A DNA stretch of 27,963 nt, taken from the NCBI GenBank assembly GCA_963169475.1, contig CAUJFT010000255.1, positions 1 to 27,963 of the forward strand. The letters run 5' to 3'. The DNA comes from Bacteroidota bacterium (GTDB taxonomy: Bacteria > Bacteroidota > Bacteroidia > J057). Under the pieces are notes generated by a model, which was not told the DNA's origin, made no database searches, and saw nothing but the letters and a program-made list of their open reading frames with translations. Made by a program: the position numbers and the translations under genes. Shown one piece after another: positions 16,360-24,540 of this stretch (the first letter of the stretch is position 1; the number at the start of each line of letters is the position of its first letter).

Positions 16360-17729
16360 TAGAAATACTATGGGATATACTAATCGGGTTAGGAGTTCTA
16401 AGTAGTGTAGGGTTGCTCTTTTTGGGAGTGATTTGGAAGCCGCGTTATGTTCTGTATTTTATTGTATTTAGTATTCCTTTATCCATCGACAAAACCCTTG
16501 GAGGTATTTCATTTTCTTTTCCTGTAGAGCCTCTAATTTTGGTGTATTCAATAGGGGTATTGGTTAGGTTTTTCCTTACAAAACCCTTACAGATTGATAG
16601 TCTCAAAGCGGCAAAAAGCCCTTTGTTTTTGTTGTGGTTACTTGGACTTTTATGGATGATTTTTACACTCATCTATTCAGAATTATGGGTCGTTTCTTTG
16701 AAAAAAATCATAATCCTTACTTTATTCTCCGGCTTTTTTTATGTTTATTTTCAGGAGGAAATGAAAACATTTTCGGACTGGAAGAAAGTATTTGCTTGCT
16801 ACCTTGGAGGGACTTTTATCTCTGTGAGTCTTGTTCTGCTGCGCCATTCAAAATTTGATTTTTTGCTCCATGCAGCTGCTGATATGCCTAAACCTTATTA
16901 TGCAGAACATACCATTTACGGGGCTTGTCTGGCATTCGTGCTTCCATCTCTGTTTCTAAACATTGTACAGACAAGGAGGGCTTCTGTCAAATGGTTTTGG
17001 GCATTATTGTTGTTTTTATATTTTCTATTTGCATTAATCGTTTCTGCTTCGCGTGCTTCTTGGTTGAGTTTGCTTTGGGTGAGTTTTATGGGAGTGTGGG
17101 TCTATTACAAGCTCTCACTTAGAAAATTGTTGGGGGTGGTTGTATTTATCCTGTGTATAGTCGGAGTTTTTTATCAGAAAATAGAGTTTCTTCTACTCAA
17201 TAATCGGGCAGAAAGCGGAAATTATGCCTCTAATATTGGGGAGCATCTCCTTTCATCCGTCAATATAAAAACAGATGTCTCAAATATGGAGCGAATTAAC
17301 CGCTGGTATGCTGCTTTGCAAATGACAAAGGAACGCCCCCTAACGGGATTTGGACCGGGAACGTATCAGTTTTCTTATGGGGCATTTCAGCCTTGGTGGT
17401 TATTGACACGCATATCTTCACGACACGGCTTAAAGGGAGGCGCGCACTCGGAGATTTTTACACTTCTTAGTGAGCAGGGGATTCCCGGATTTATCATTAG
17501 TTTCTTGTTCGTGTTAGGGGTTATTCTGGTTTCTTTGCGTAAACTTTATACCGTGCATGTTTATACAGCAGAGGCTTATGGGTATCTTGCCCTCACTTGC
17601 GGTTTTATGACTTACGTTTTTCATGGGATTATGAATGTGTTTTCTGACCAAGTAGAAATAGCCGCACTATCATGGATGAGCATCGCTTTTTTATCAACTA
17701 GAGTACTTTCTTTCACACGTTTGCCCTGA
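16356..17729 (+). CDS. O-antigen ligase / Wzy-family membrane protein
   Basis: A polytopic inner-membrane protein with about 11-12 hydrophobic segments and the Wzy_C (O-antigen ligase/polymerase) signature. Near residues 300-375 there is a periplasmic loop with INRWYAALQMTKERPLTGFG, a short GTYQF, and GGAHSEIFTLLSEQG with H364, corresponding to the conserved His of WaaL-type enzymes. Such proteins join glycan chains to lipid A, to each other or to proteins; the acceptor cannot be told. The ATG at 16356 overlaps the TGA of the amidohydrolase gene, so translation is probably coupled. No other polysaccharide cluster genes are adjacent, apart from the distant glycosyltransferase at 12315. Confidence 0.85.
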   Translation: MIEILWDILIGLGVLSSVGLLFLGVIWKPRYVLYFIVFSIPLSIDKTLGGISFSFPVEPLILVYSIGVLVRFFLTKPLQIDSLKAAKSPLFLLWLLGLLWMIFTLIYSELWVVSLKKIIILTLFSGFFYVYFQEEMKTFSDWKKVFACYLGGTFISVSLVLLRHSKFDFLLHAAADMPKPYYAEHTIYGACLAFVLPSLFLNIVQTRRASVKWFWALLLFLYFLFALIVSASRASWLSLLWVSFMGVWVYYKLSLRKLLGVVVFILCIVGVFYQKIEFLLLNNRAESGNYASNIGEHLLSSVNIKTDVSNMERINRWYAALQMTKERPLTGFGPGTYQFSYGAFQPWWLLTRISSRHGLKGGAHSEIFTLLSEQGIPGFIISFLFVLGVILVSLRKLYTVHVYTAEAYGYLALTCGFMTYVFHGIMNVFSDQVEIAALSWMSIAFLSTRVLSFTRLP

Positions 17730-17745
17730 ATTTTTTCTTTGGGAA

Positions 17746-17776
17746 TTGTGCAATCGGATACGGAGTTGTATCTTTG
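17746..17776 (+). promoter_or_regulatory. Promoter of pth
   Basis: TTG at 17746-17748, a 20-base spacer, and TATCTTTG at 17769-17776 match the Bacteroidota pattern. Transcription would start near 17782, leaving a leader of about 17 bases before the ATG at 17799. It lies inside the in-frame extension to a TTG at 17739, which therefore is not the start. Confidence 0.6.
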
Positions 17777-17798
17777 TCGCCTTTTGGAGGGCTTTTTT

Positions 17799-18359
17799 AT
17801 GAAATATTTAATAGTAGGCCTTGGTAATCCGGGGCGAGAGTATATCGGAACCCGTCATAATGTGGGGTTTATGGTTGTAGAGGCATTAGCAGAAAAACTA
17901 TCCGTAGGCTTTAGTACGGATAGATACGGTGAAAAGGCAGAGGGACGATTTAAGGGAAAGCCGGTCATTCTGTTGAAGCCCTCAACTTATATGAATCTTA
18001 GCGGTAAGGCCGTTCGTTTTCATTTGGAAAAGCAGGGAGTTGATACTAAAAATTTGATTGTGGTAACCGATGATATAGCTCTGCCCTTCGGAAAATGTCG
18101 CTTGAAGCCTTCCGGCTCTGACGGAGGGCATAACGGGCTTAAAAGCATACAAGAGATACTTCAAACAAGTGTTTACCCGCGTTTGAGAGTGGGGATAGGG
18201 AATGATTTTCCAAAGGGTGGGCAAGCAGATTATGTACTTTCGCCCTTCGCCGAAGAGGAGCAAAAAAATCTCGGAGTTGTGATTGAAAACTGTGTAAATG
18301 GTATTGTTTCTGTGCTTTCCGATGGATTAGAACGAACCATGAATCATTTTAATAGTTAG
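17799..18359 (+). CDS. pth: Peptidyl-tRNA hydrolase
   Basis: Frees tRNA from peptidyl-tRNAs dropped by the ribosome; an essential cytoplasmic enzyme. The catalytic residues line up with the E. coli enzyme: N10 (GLGNPG) and H20 (TRHNVG) at identical positions, N66 (TYMNLSG), an Asp at 91-92 (VTDD), and N112 (GGHNGLKSI). The 186 residues are a normal length. An upstream in-frame TTG would add 20 residues that do not fit the family and overlap the promoter. The gene is 69 bases after the O-antigen ligase gene and 47 before hmgA. Confidence 0.96.
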   Translation: MKYLIVGLGNPGREYIGTRHNVGFMVVEALAEKLSVGFSTDRYGEKAEGRFKGKPVILLKPSTYMNLSGKAVRFHLEKQGVDTKNLIVVTDDIALPFGKCRLKPSGSDGGHNGLKSIQEILQTSVYPRLRVGIGNDFPKGGQADYVLSPFAEEEQKNLGVVIENCVNGIVSVLSDGLERTMNHFNS

Positions 18360-18406
18360 TATTGTTGATTGTTCATTTAAAATTCTTAATAAATAAGATA
18401 AAGTTT

Positions 18407-19567
18407 ATGCCTTATTACACTTCGTCTGGTAATATCCCCCACAAAAGACATACGCAGTTCCGTAAGGCTGATGGGAGCCTTTATTCGGAGGAACTTGTTA
18501 GTTCAGAGGGATTTTCAAGCATTTATTCTTTGGTATATCATATGTACCCGCCTACTATGGTTAGGCATATTGGGCACCCGGAAGCGGTTAGTCCTAAGCC
18601 TATTGTGGTGGAGAATATGCAGCACAGGCTTTTTAAAGGGTTTGAAGTTACCGCTCATGGAGATTTTTTGGAGTCCAGAAAAATCTTGATGATGAATCAG
18701 GACTTATATATGGGCGTGGCTGCACCTACAAGCGGAACGCAAGGGTATTTTTACAAAAATACACAGGCAGATGAGATGCTGTTTATTCATGTAGGAAGTG
18801 GGGTGCTAAAAACGATGTTTGGAGAGATACGTTTCGGATATGGGGATTACCTTATTATTCCGAGAGGGGTCATTTATCAAATAGCATTTGATACAGAGGA
18901 TAACCGGATTTTCTTTGTGGAGTCATTCAGTCCCTTTGAGTTTCCTAAGCGATACATGAATGAGGTGGGGCAACTTATGGAGCATTCTCCTTTTTGTGAA
19001 AGAGATATTCGCCTGCCAGAGAACCTGGTGGCGCATGACGAGAAAGGAGAGTTTTTGATTAAGATAAAAAAACAAAATAAGTTATTTCCCTATACTTATG
19101 AAACACACCCTTTTGATGTAGTGGGTTGGGACGGGTATTTTTACCCTTATGCTTTTTCGGCTCATGATTTTGAGCCTATTACGGGAAGAGTTCACATGCC
19201 GCCTCCAATTCATCAGACCTTTCAGACAAAAGGGTTTGTGGTGTGTACTTTTGCTCCGCGTTTGTTTGATTACCACCCACAAGGGATACCTGCCCCCTAT
19301 CAGCATAGCAATATAGATTCTGATGAATTGTTGTACTATGTAGATGGAGACTTTATGAGCCGAAATAATATCAAGAAGGGAAATATGACACTTCACCCGA
19401 TGGGTATTCCGCATGGTCCCCATCCGGGCGCAGTAGAGAGAAGTATCGGGGTAAAGTCCACAGAAGAACTTGCAGTAATGGTAGACACTTTTCGTCCGTT
19501 GATGCTAACTCAAGAAGCACTTGATATAGAAGACGGCGGTTATTTCAGGTCTTGGTTGCAGGATTAA
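18407..19567 (+). CDS. hmgA: Homogentisate 1,2-dioxygenase
   Basis: Opens the ring of homogentisate to maleylacetoacetate in tyrosine and phenylalanine breakdown. It is a non-haem iron cupin enzyme. The 386-residue short form is the one common in Bacteroidota. The C-terminal iron region is visible: HMPPPIHQTFQ, then HSNIDSDELLYYVDG with the likely His and Glu ligands, and HPMGIPHGPHPG with the last His. The frame is open to a start-like codon at 18362, but the ATG at 18407 (MPYYTSSGNIPHKRH) matches the family start. Other tyrosine-pathway genes such as hpd or fah are not next to it. Confidence 0.9.
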   Translation: MPYYTSSGNIPHKRHTQFRKADGSLYSEELVSSEGFSSIYSLVYHMYPPTMVRHIGHPEAVSPKPIVVENMQHRLFKGFEVTAHGDFLESRKILMMNQDLYMGVAAPTSGTQGYFYKNTQADEMLFIHVGSGVLKTMFGEIRFGYGDYLIIPRGVIYQIAFDTEDNRIFFVESFSPFEFPKRYMNEVGQLMEHSPFCERDIRLPENLVAHDEKGEFLIKIKKQNKLFPYTYETHPFDVVGWDGYFYPYAFSAHDFEPITGRVHMPPPIHQTFQTKGFVVCTFAPRLFDYHPQGIPAPYQHSNIDSDELLYYVDGDFMSRNNIKKGNMTLHPMGIPHGPHPGAVERSIGVKSTEELAVMVDTFRPLMLTQEALDIEDGGYFRSWLQD

Positions 19568-19722
19568 TGGAAGGGGTATGCAGCGATTGTATCAAGGCAA
19601 CAAGGACTTGTAAATCGCTTTTTTACAAAACGATTAGCCATTTTCAATTAATAGGAAGAATGGGTTTTTGGGAATGGTTTTATTTAACCTTCTTTTACTG
19701 ATTGAGAAAATAAAATGAGGAT

Positions 19723-20550
19723 ATGATTCTTTCTATCATTGAGCGAATATTATTTCCCGCAGTAAGAATAGATTCTTTACGATTAAAGCAAGCAGTAAGT
19801 GGTAAAACTATCTTGATTACAGGAGCGAGCTTTGGCATAGGTGAAGCCTTGGTTTATCTATTAGCGGATAGGGGAGCGCGGTTGATATTGGTGGCGCGAA
19901 CGGAGGAAAAATTGATTGATTTGAAAGAGACGGTGGAAAAAAGAGGAGGAGAGGCGGTAATTTTTTTATGTGATTTGTATGAAGAAAGTGAGGTAAGGCT
20001 ACTTTGTGAGAAGTTGCAGGCATTGTCTCCAAGCGTAGATGTTTTTGTGAGTAATGCCGGAAAATCAATTAAAAGAAGTATTTGGGATTCTCAGGATAGA
20101 ATGCAAGATTTTACCCGTACTATAAATATCAATTATCTTTCTCCGGTGCAAATCTGCCTTAGTCTGCTACCGAATTTGGTGAAAAATAAGGGTCAAATTG
20201 TTAATATTTCTGCCATAAATGTAAAGCTCCCGCCCGTTCCCCATTGGTCTGCCTATCAGGCTTCAAAGGTTGCATTCGAGCAGTGGCTGGGTTCAATCGC
20301 TCCGGAGCTTGCAGGAAAAGAAATTGTTTGTACGAATATTTATCTACCTTTGGTGAGAACGCGTATGATAGCTCCTACCAAAATCTATGAAAATATGCCG
20401 GCTATGCAGCCTGAAAGGGTCGCAAAAATTATTGCAAAAAGTATTTACAAAAGGCAGTTAAGTTTTGAACCATGGTGGATATTTTTTATGCAAATTGGAA
20501 TTAGTGTATTACGTCCTTTCTGGCGATTTTTGTATAGATTTTATCATTAA
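19723..20550 (+). CDS. Short-chain dehydrogenase/reductase, membrane-associated
   Basis: An NAD(P)-dependent oxidoreductase of the classical SDR family. Seen: the cofactor motif TGASFGIG at 33-40, SNAGKS, and the triad S163 (ISA), Y178 and K182 (YQASK). Both ends are hydrophobic: residues 1-12 (MILSIIERILFP) and about 250-275 (IFFMQIGISVLRPFWRFL), so attachment to the membrane is likely, as in SDRs acting on long-chain lipids. The AMP-ligase gene follows after 18 bases, which suggests a joint acyl or lipid pathway. Upstream, 155 bases separate it from hmgA with no clear promoter. The substrate is unknown. Confidence 0.88.
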   Translation: MILSIIERILFPAVRIDSLRLKQAVSGKTILITGASFGIGEALVYLLADRGARLILVARTEEKLIDLKETVEKRGGEAVIFLCDLYEESEVRLLCEKLQALSPSVDVFVSNAGKSIKRSIWDSQDRMQDFTRTININYLSPVQICLSLLPNLVKNKGQIVNISAINVKLPPVPHWSAYQASKVAFEQWLGSIAPELAGKEIVCTNIYLPLVRTRMIAPTKIYENMPAMQPERVAKIIAKSIYKRQLSFEPWWIFFMQIGISVLRPFWRFLYRFYH

Positions 20551-20568
20551 AATATACTGACACTTACC

Positions 20569-22083
20569 ATGTTTTCTTTGATTCGCTTACTTTTCCAGAC
20601 TGACAGAATTACATTCAAAGGTACTTATCATTTGGGGGTATCTTTTTTTCGGTATAGAACGAATTTGATAGCTTTATTGTATTTCGTTAGTCGTTTACAT
20701 AAGTCAAAAACCGCTTTTACGATAGGGGAACAATCTTATACCTATGAAGAAATTTGGAGAAAGACACAAGGCGTTACCCAATTTTTAGCCCAAAATTACG
20801 CGATTTCTCCTACTCAAAAAACAGCAATTTTATGTAGAAATCACCCGATGATGGTTCAGTGTCTTTTTGGACTTGCGCAGTTGGGTGCTGATGTTTTTTT
20901 GTTAAATCCTGAAATGACCAAAGAGCAGTTGGACATTCTACAAAAAAAATATGGATTTGAGTTTCTCATATTAGAGGAGGCACTCTTGCATTTAATCGAA
21001 AAAAAAGAACCCTCTTTTGCCTATATTACGACAGAGGACATAGATAAATTAGATTTTGCTACGCTTAATGTTCATATAAATACAAATAAGGCAGGAAAAA
21101 TTGTCATCTTGACGGGAGGAACAACGGGAAATGCCAAGATAGCTAAACATAAACCTGCTGTTTTTGATTTTTTGCCCCCTTTTTTGGCACTGATTAAAGA
21201 CTTGCATCTAAATAAATACAAAAAGGTCTATATTCCCCTACCTCTTTACCATGGCTTTGGCTTATCTTCTTTATTGGTTTCTTTATTGTTAGGAGCAAAT
21301 ATTCACCTTACGCCTAAGTTTGAAGCAAAACAGGCTTGTAAACTTATCGCCAATACAAACATAGAGGTAGTTACACTTGTACCAATCATGCTACAAAGAA
21401 TGCTAGGGCATGACCCGTCGGCATTAAAGGGCTTAAAAATTATTTTATCGGGAGGAGCAGTCTTGCATGAGGCATTGGTCAGGGAGGCACTCTCTACTTT
21501 AGGGGAAAAGGTAGCTAATTTATACGGAACAACGGAGGGAGGCTTTTGTGTGTTGGCTACGCCTAAGGATTTACGGAAGTATCCTAATACGATAGGCAGA
21601 GCGATAGAGGGTGCTAATCTGATTTTGTACAACAACCAGAATCAGCCTTTTGGTGAAGTAAATAAGATAGGTAGGCTTTTTGTTAAAAATGCATGGTCAG
21701 TAGCGCATAAGGATGAAAGAGGAATCGAAACGGGGGATTTGGCGTGGAAAAATGAAGAAGGGTATTACTTTCTATGTGGGAGAGTAGATGATATGATAGT
21801 CTCGGGGGGAGAAAATGTATATCCGCTGGATTTAGAAAATATTTTATTGCGGCATACCGATATTCAAGAAGCCGCTGTAGTTGGGATTCCTGACGCTGAA
21901 TTTGGTCAAAGGCTGCATGTATTTGTAGTACTAAGAAATAAAGAATTAAGGAAAGAAGACCTTTTTGAATGGTGTAGGATTCATTGTGCAAGGTTTCAAC
22001 AACCGAAATATATAGATTTCTTGGAGTTACTCCCTACCACTCAGTTAGGCAAGGTGGATAAAAAGAAGCTATCCTCATGCTAA
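20569..22083 (+). CDS. AMP-forming acyl-CoA ligase/synthetase
   Basis: An ANL-superfamily enzyme that activates a carboxylic acid as acyl-AMP and then usually transfers it to CoA. Core motifs in order: the phosphate loop LTGGTTGNAKIAK near 181-193 (Ala replaces the usual Pro), NLYGTTEGG, ETGDLAW, GRVDDMIVSGGENVYP near 404-418, and GKVDKKKL at the C-terminus with the catalytic lysine. The 504 residues are normal. It is co-directional with the SDR 18 bases upstream, so the acid substrate is probably made or used by that enzyme. Fatty, aryl or other acids remain possible. Confidence 0.88.
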   Translation: MFSLIRLLFQTDRITFKGTYHLGVSFFRYRTNLIALLYFVSRLHKSKTAFTIGEQSYTYEEIWRKTQGVTQFLAQNYAISPTQKTAILCRNHPMMVQCLFGLAQLGADVFLLNPEMTKEQLDILQKKYGFEFLILEEALLHLIEKKEPSFAYITTEDIDKLDFATLNVHINTNKAGKIVILTGGTTGNAKIAKHKPAVFDFLPPFLALIKDLHLNKYKKVYIPLPLYHGFGLSSLLVSLLLGANIHLTPKFEAKQACKLIANTNIEVVTLVPIMLQRMLGHDPSALKGLKIILSGGAVLHEALVREALSTLGEKVANLYGTTEGGFCVLATPKDLRKYPNTIGRAIEGANLILYNNQNQPFGEVNKIGRLFVKNAWSVAHKDERGIETGDLAWKNEEGYYFLCGRVDDMIVSGGENVYPLDLENILLRHTDIQEAAVVGIPDAEFGQRLHVFVVLRNKELRKEDLFEWCRIHCARFQQPKYIDFLELLPTTQLGKVDKKKLSSC

Positions 22084-22151
22084 AATCATTTTGTATTTTT
22101 TGTGCTGTGATTATATCGTTTTGTCTGCCAAAATCGTAATGAAAAAGGTTA

Positions 22152-22183
22152 TTTGTGAAAATGCTTGAAAATAGGTATTTTTG
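22152..22183 (+). promoter_or_regulatory. Promoter of the HExxH membrane protein gene
   Basis: TTTG at 22152-22155, a 20-base spacer, and TATTTTTG at 22176-22183 are an exact match to the Bacteroidota consensus. Transcription would start near 22189, giving a leader of about 60 bases. Confidence 0.7.
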
Positions 22184-22251
22184 TTTTAACTAAATTTAGA
22201 GTGGAACCAGAATATCAGGTAAAATCATAAATAACCTAAAAAAATTGCCTT

Positions 22252-22968
22252 ATGATTCAGAAAATCTTCCCTAAACCTCGAAAGCTACCGGAATCTCTCT
22301 GCACGCTTTTGAGAGAAATGTACCCTAATATCCCATGGAAAAAAGTACAGTTTTATGAAGGAATGCCGTGGTTCGCACCGAGATGGGCAAGTGCTATCGT
22401 GCTTCCTCATCATTGGTATTATCGCACTATGTGTGTGTTTTTTAAAAAATTTGAATTTCATACTCCTTCCGGTATTTCAACCCTCGTACACGAGGCTATG
22501 CACGTTCAACAAGCATACGAATTGCAGCACAAAATCAGTTGGGGATTTAATCAAGGTTTTATTATTTATTACAATATACTATCGGTAATCCGTACCTTTC
22601 AGCTATTAGGAAAAGTTCCGCTAAAATCACTGAATACAATGGCTTACCGGACTCACCCAATGGAAATTCCGGCTTATAATCAGGGAGATAAAGTATATTA
22701 CTGCCTCCATCAGTATTATAAAGAACGTGGATACGCAAAACTATTGCACCAAGATGCTTCTGTCGTTTTGGATTTCTTGAAAAAAAATCCCGACCTAACT
22801 ATTTCCCAATCCGGTACGCATTATCGCAAAAATAGTTTTAAGCTCTTAGGAGGCCTATTCATTACCTTACCGATTTCGGTCATTGCGCCCTTATGCTTGA
22901 TAATCCTAAAAATCCTTTTCTTTCTTCCTCAACAATATTATCGTTCCCGAACCCAAAGTGCTTCGTGA
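22252..22968 (+). CDS. Unassigned membrane protein with a zinc-protease-like HExxH motif
   Basis: I do not recognise a named family. The protein has 238 residues. The motif LVHEAMHVQQAYE contains H80, E81 and H84 in the HExxH arrangement, and YRTHPMEIPAY offers E138 as a possible third zinc ligand. The pattern resembles DUF4157-like domains (HExxHxxQ) in general form. Residues about 205-230 form a hydrophobic C-terminal segment, so it may be membrane-anchored. It lacks a signal peptide, leaving the side of the membrane open. It has its own promoter. It could be a true metallopeptidase or a non-catalytic relative. Confidence 0.65.
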   Translation: MIQKIFPKPRKLPESLCTLLREMYPNIPWKKVQFYEGMPWFAPRWASAIVLPHHWYYRTMCVFFKKFEFHTPSGISTLVHEAMHVQQAYELQHKISWGFNQGFIIYYNILSVIRTFQLLGKVPLKSLNTMAYRTHPMEIPAYNQGDKVYYCLHQYYKERGYAKLLHQDASVVLDFLKKNPDLTISQSGTHYRKNSFKLLGGLFITLPISVIAPLCLIILKILFFLPQQYYRSRTQSAS

Positions 22969-23047
22969 GACGATAAAAAAATTCTCTTCCAAAGCTGAAC
23001 TTTTTTCAGTATAATTCGTATAAGAGACACTTTATATATCCAAAATA

Positions 23048-23323
23048 ATGAATACAAAAGAACTTATACTCACAGAAAATGACCTTGACGAACTTACGGC
23101 TGCCCGTTTGATTGCATGGAATGACGACTATAATACCTTTGACTGGGTCATAAATTCTTTTATATCTGTACTAAGACACTCTCGCGACCAAGCAGAGCAA
23201 TGTGCGTGGATAATTCATTTCAAGGGAAAATACACGATAAAGCATGGTTCAATAAAAGAACTGACCCCGTTCAAGGACGCACTAATAGACAGGGGGCTTA
23301 ATATAACAATCGAATCAGACTAA
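23048..23323 (+). CDS. clpS: ClpS adaptor of the N-end rule pathway
   Basis: Binds proteins with bulky hydrophobic N-terminal residues and hands them to the ClpA/ClpC-ClpP protease. Seen: N25-D26-D27-Y-N-T-F, the substrate-binding loop at the start of the fold, and H57 in IIHFKGKY, the second pocket element. The 91 residues are a normal bacterial ClpS length. Its stop TAA shares one base with the aat start (TAATG), so the pair is translationally coupled. The protease gene itself is not in the window. Confidence 0.92.
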   Translation: MNTKELILTENDLDELTAARLIAWNDDYNTFDWVINSFISVLRHSRDQAEQCAWIIHFKGKYTIKHGSIKELTPFKDALIDRGLNITIESD

Positions 23324-23958
23324 TGCCGGTTTTCCAATTATGGGAGGAGATTATTTTTCCCCCCGTGGAGTTGTCAGAACCAGACGGGCTACTTGCCGTA
23401 GGAGGCGATTTGTCCCCCGAAAGGGTAATTGAAGCCTATCGCTCCGGAATATTTCCGTGGTTTGACCGTAAGCCTATTCTTTGGTGGTCTCCTGACCCGC
23501 GATTTGTCCTATATCCTTCGGATTTGAGGGTTTCTAAAAGCATGAAACAAGTGTTAGACCGAAACCTATTTACCATTACCTATAATCAAAATTTCAAGGA
23601 GGTTATTACGCATTGCGCTAAAACTAAGCGTAAAGGACAAAGCGGTACTTGGATTACCTCCAAAATGATAGCTACATATTGCGAACTCCATGATAGAGGT
23701 TATGCTTTTTCGGTAGAATCATGGAAAGAGGGCGCACTTGTCGGAGGATTATACGGAGTCAAAATGGGTAGAGTCTTTTCCGGAGAGTCTATGTTTTCTC
23801 TCGTTCCAAATGCCTCCAAAGCGGCTTTTATCCAATATGTCTCCCAATTAAAGCAAGAAGGAATCGCAATTATAGATTGCCAAGTTCATTCTCCTCATCT
23901 GGAGTCCCTAGGTGCAAAGAACATTCTACGTAAGGAGCTTTTAGCATTCTTGAAATAA
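23323..23958 (+). CDS. aat: Leucyl/phenylalanyl-tRNA-protein transferase
   Basis: Attaches Leu or Phe from aminoacyl-tRNA to proteins with N-terminal Lys or Arg, creating signals read by ClpS. Family blocks are clear: PDGLLAVGGDLSPERVIEAY, GIFPWF, WWSPDPR, TWITSKM, and the GLYGVKMGRVFSGESMFS block followed by NASK. The 211 residues are full length. It is coupled to clpS by a one-base stop/start overlap, so reader and writer of the same degradation signal are made together. Confidence 0.96.
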   Translation: MPVFQLWEEIIFPPVELSEPDGLLAVGGDLSPERVIEAYRSGIFPWFDRKPILWWSPDPRFVLYPSDLRVSKSMKQVLDRNLFTITYNQNFKEVITHCAKTKRKGQSGTWITSKMIATYCELHDRGYAFSVESWKEGALVGGLYGVKMGRVFSGESMFSLVPNASKAAFIQYVSQLKQEGIAIIDCQVHSPHLESLGAKNILRKELLAFLK

Positions 23959-23960
23959 TA

Positions 23961-23994
23961 TCCCTTCGATTGTTGGTGTTTTGCCAACAAGGGA
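23961..23994 (+). terminator. Hairpin after aat, possible terminator
   Basis: TTGTTGG at 23970-23976 pairs with CCAACAA at 23984-23990 across a 7-base loop, and outside it TCCC pairs with GGGA past a bulge. It begins two bases after the aat stop. No T run follows, so it may act as a 3' end stabiliser rather than an intrinsic terminator. Confidence 0.4.
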
Positions 23995-24027
23995 AGATGA
24001 GAAGCCGTGTGATGTTTTTGCCCGCGC

Positions 24028-24332
24028 TCAACATAATGGGGAGGCAAGTACATCGCCAGAGTTTTGAGTTTTCTCTTTTCTAAATAAAATTTTATACCCT
24101 CCGTAAGGAAAGATACCTAACATGTAGTTTGATTCTATATTTTTTGTAAGCGGGCCATAGAACTTAGAAATCTCGTTTATAATCAAAAAAGAAAAAGACC
24201 AATAAGGTTTTAGTTTACGGGAGTGTGGTATTTTGCGATTGCTTCAATAGGAAGAAGCGCGACCAGACCAATTTCCGTCCTAATGAAAGGAGAAAAAGCG
24301 TCTATAAAAATAAGAAAGCCATGTATTTTTTT
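24028..24332 (-). pseudogene. Possible relic of a membrane protein gene, frameshifted
   Basis: On the minus strand one frame from about 24332 to 24210 reads GFLIFIDAFSPFIRTEIG and on to KYHTPVN, then stops. Another frame, open from about 24230 down to the TGA at 24028, continues KPYWSFSFLIINEISKFYG, then NYMLGIFPYGGYKILFRKE, and ends ASPLC. Neither has a convincing start. Joined by one frameshift they would give about 100 residues with hydrophobic stretches. The local base make-up is less AT-rich than the flanks and the codons look natural. No family was recognised, and chance is a real alternative. Confidence 0.3.
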
Positions 24333-24540
24333 TTAGTTAAGTAGTAAAAAACCAAGAAAATAGTTGTCAATTAAAAATTTGGGGATTAATTACTTAATCT
24401 TATTAAGTATTGGTTTGAAATTAGCTTATGATATTATTTTTAGTTAAAAAAAGTGATAAACAGTTATTTGTGAAGACTAAGAACTTATCATTAAAAACTA
24501 ATAACTACTTATTTGCTGCTTATAGTTAAAAAAATACTTT

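Larger units (their letters stand above)
23959..24540. other. AT-rich gap between aat and the DUF5723-type gene
   Basis: It holds the hairpin just after aat, a minus-strand stretch that reads like a broken gene (24028-24332), and then a very AT-rich part. In that part TAGTTAA recurs at about 24334, 24444 and 24525. TAAGTAGTAAAAAA near 24338 resembles one end of the palindromic element, but no matching second end was found. Confidence 0.5.

Noticed and set aside
19605..19650. TTGTAAA/TTTACAA inverted repeat after hmgA
   Set aside because: Weak stem with competing pairings and no T run; no clear terminator.
22085..22140. TTTTG/CAAAA inverted repeat after the AMP-ligase gene
   Set aside because: A five-base AT-rich stem is expected by chance.
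24338..24380. A possible third copy of the palindromic element
   Set aside because: Only one end is similar, with an 8-base gap, and no second inverted end was found within 150 bases.
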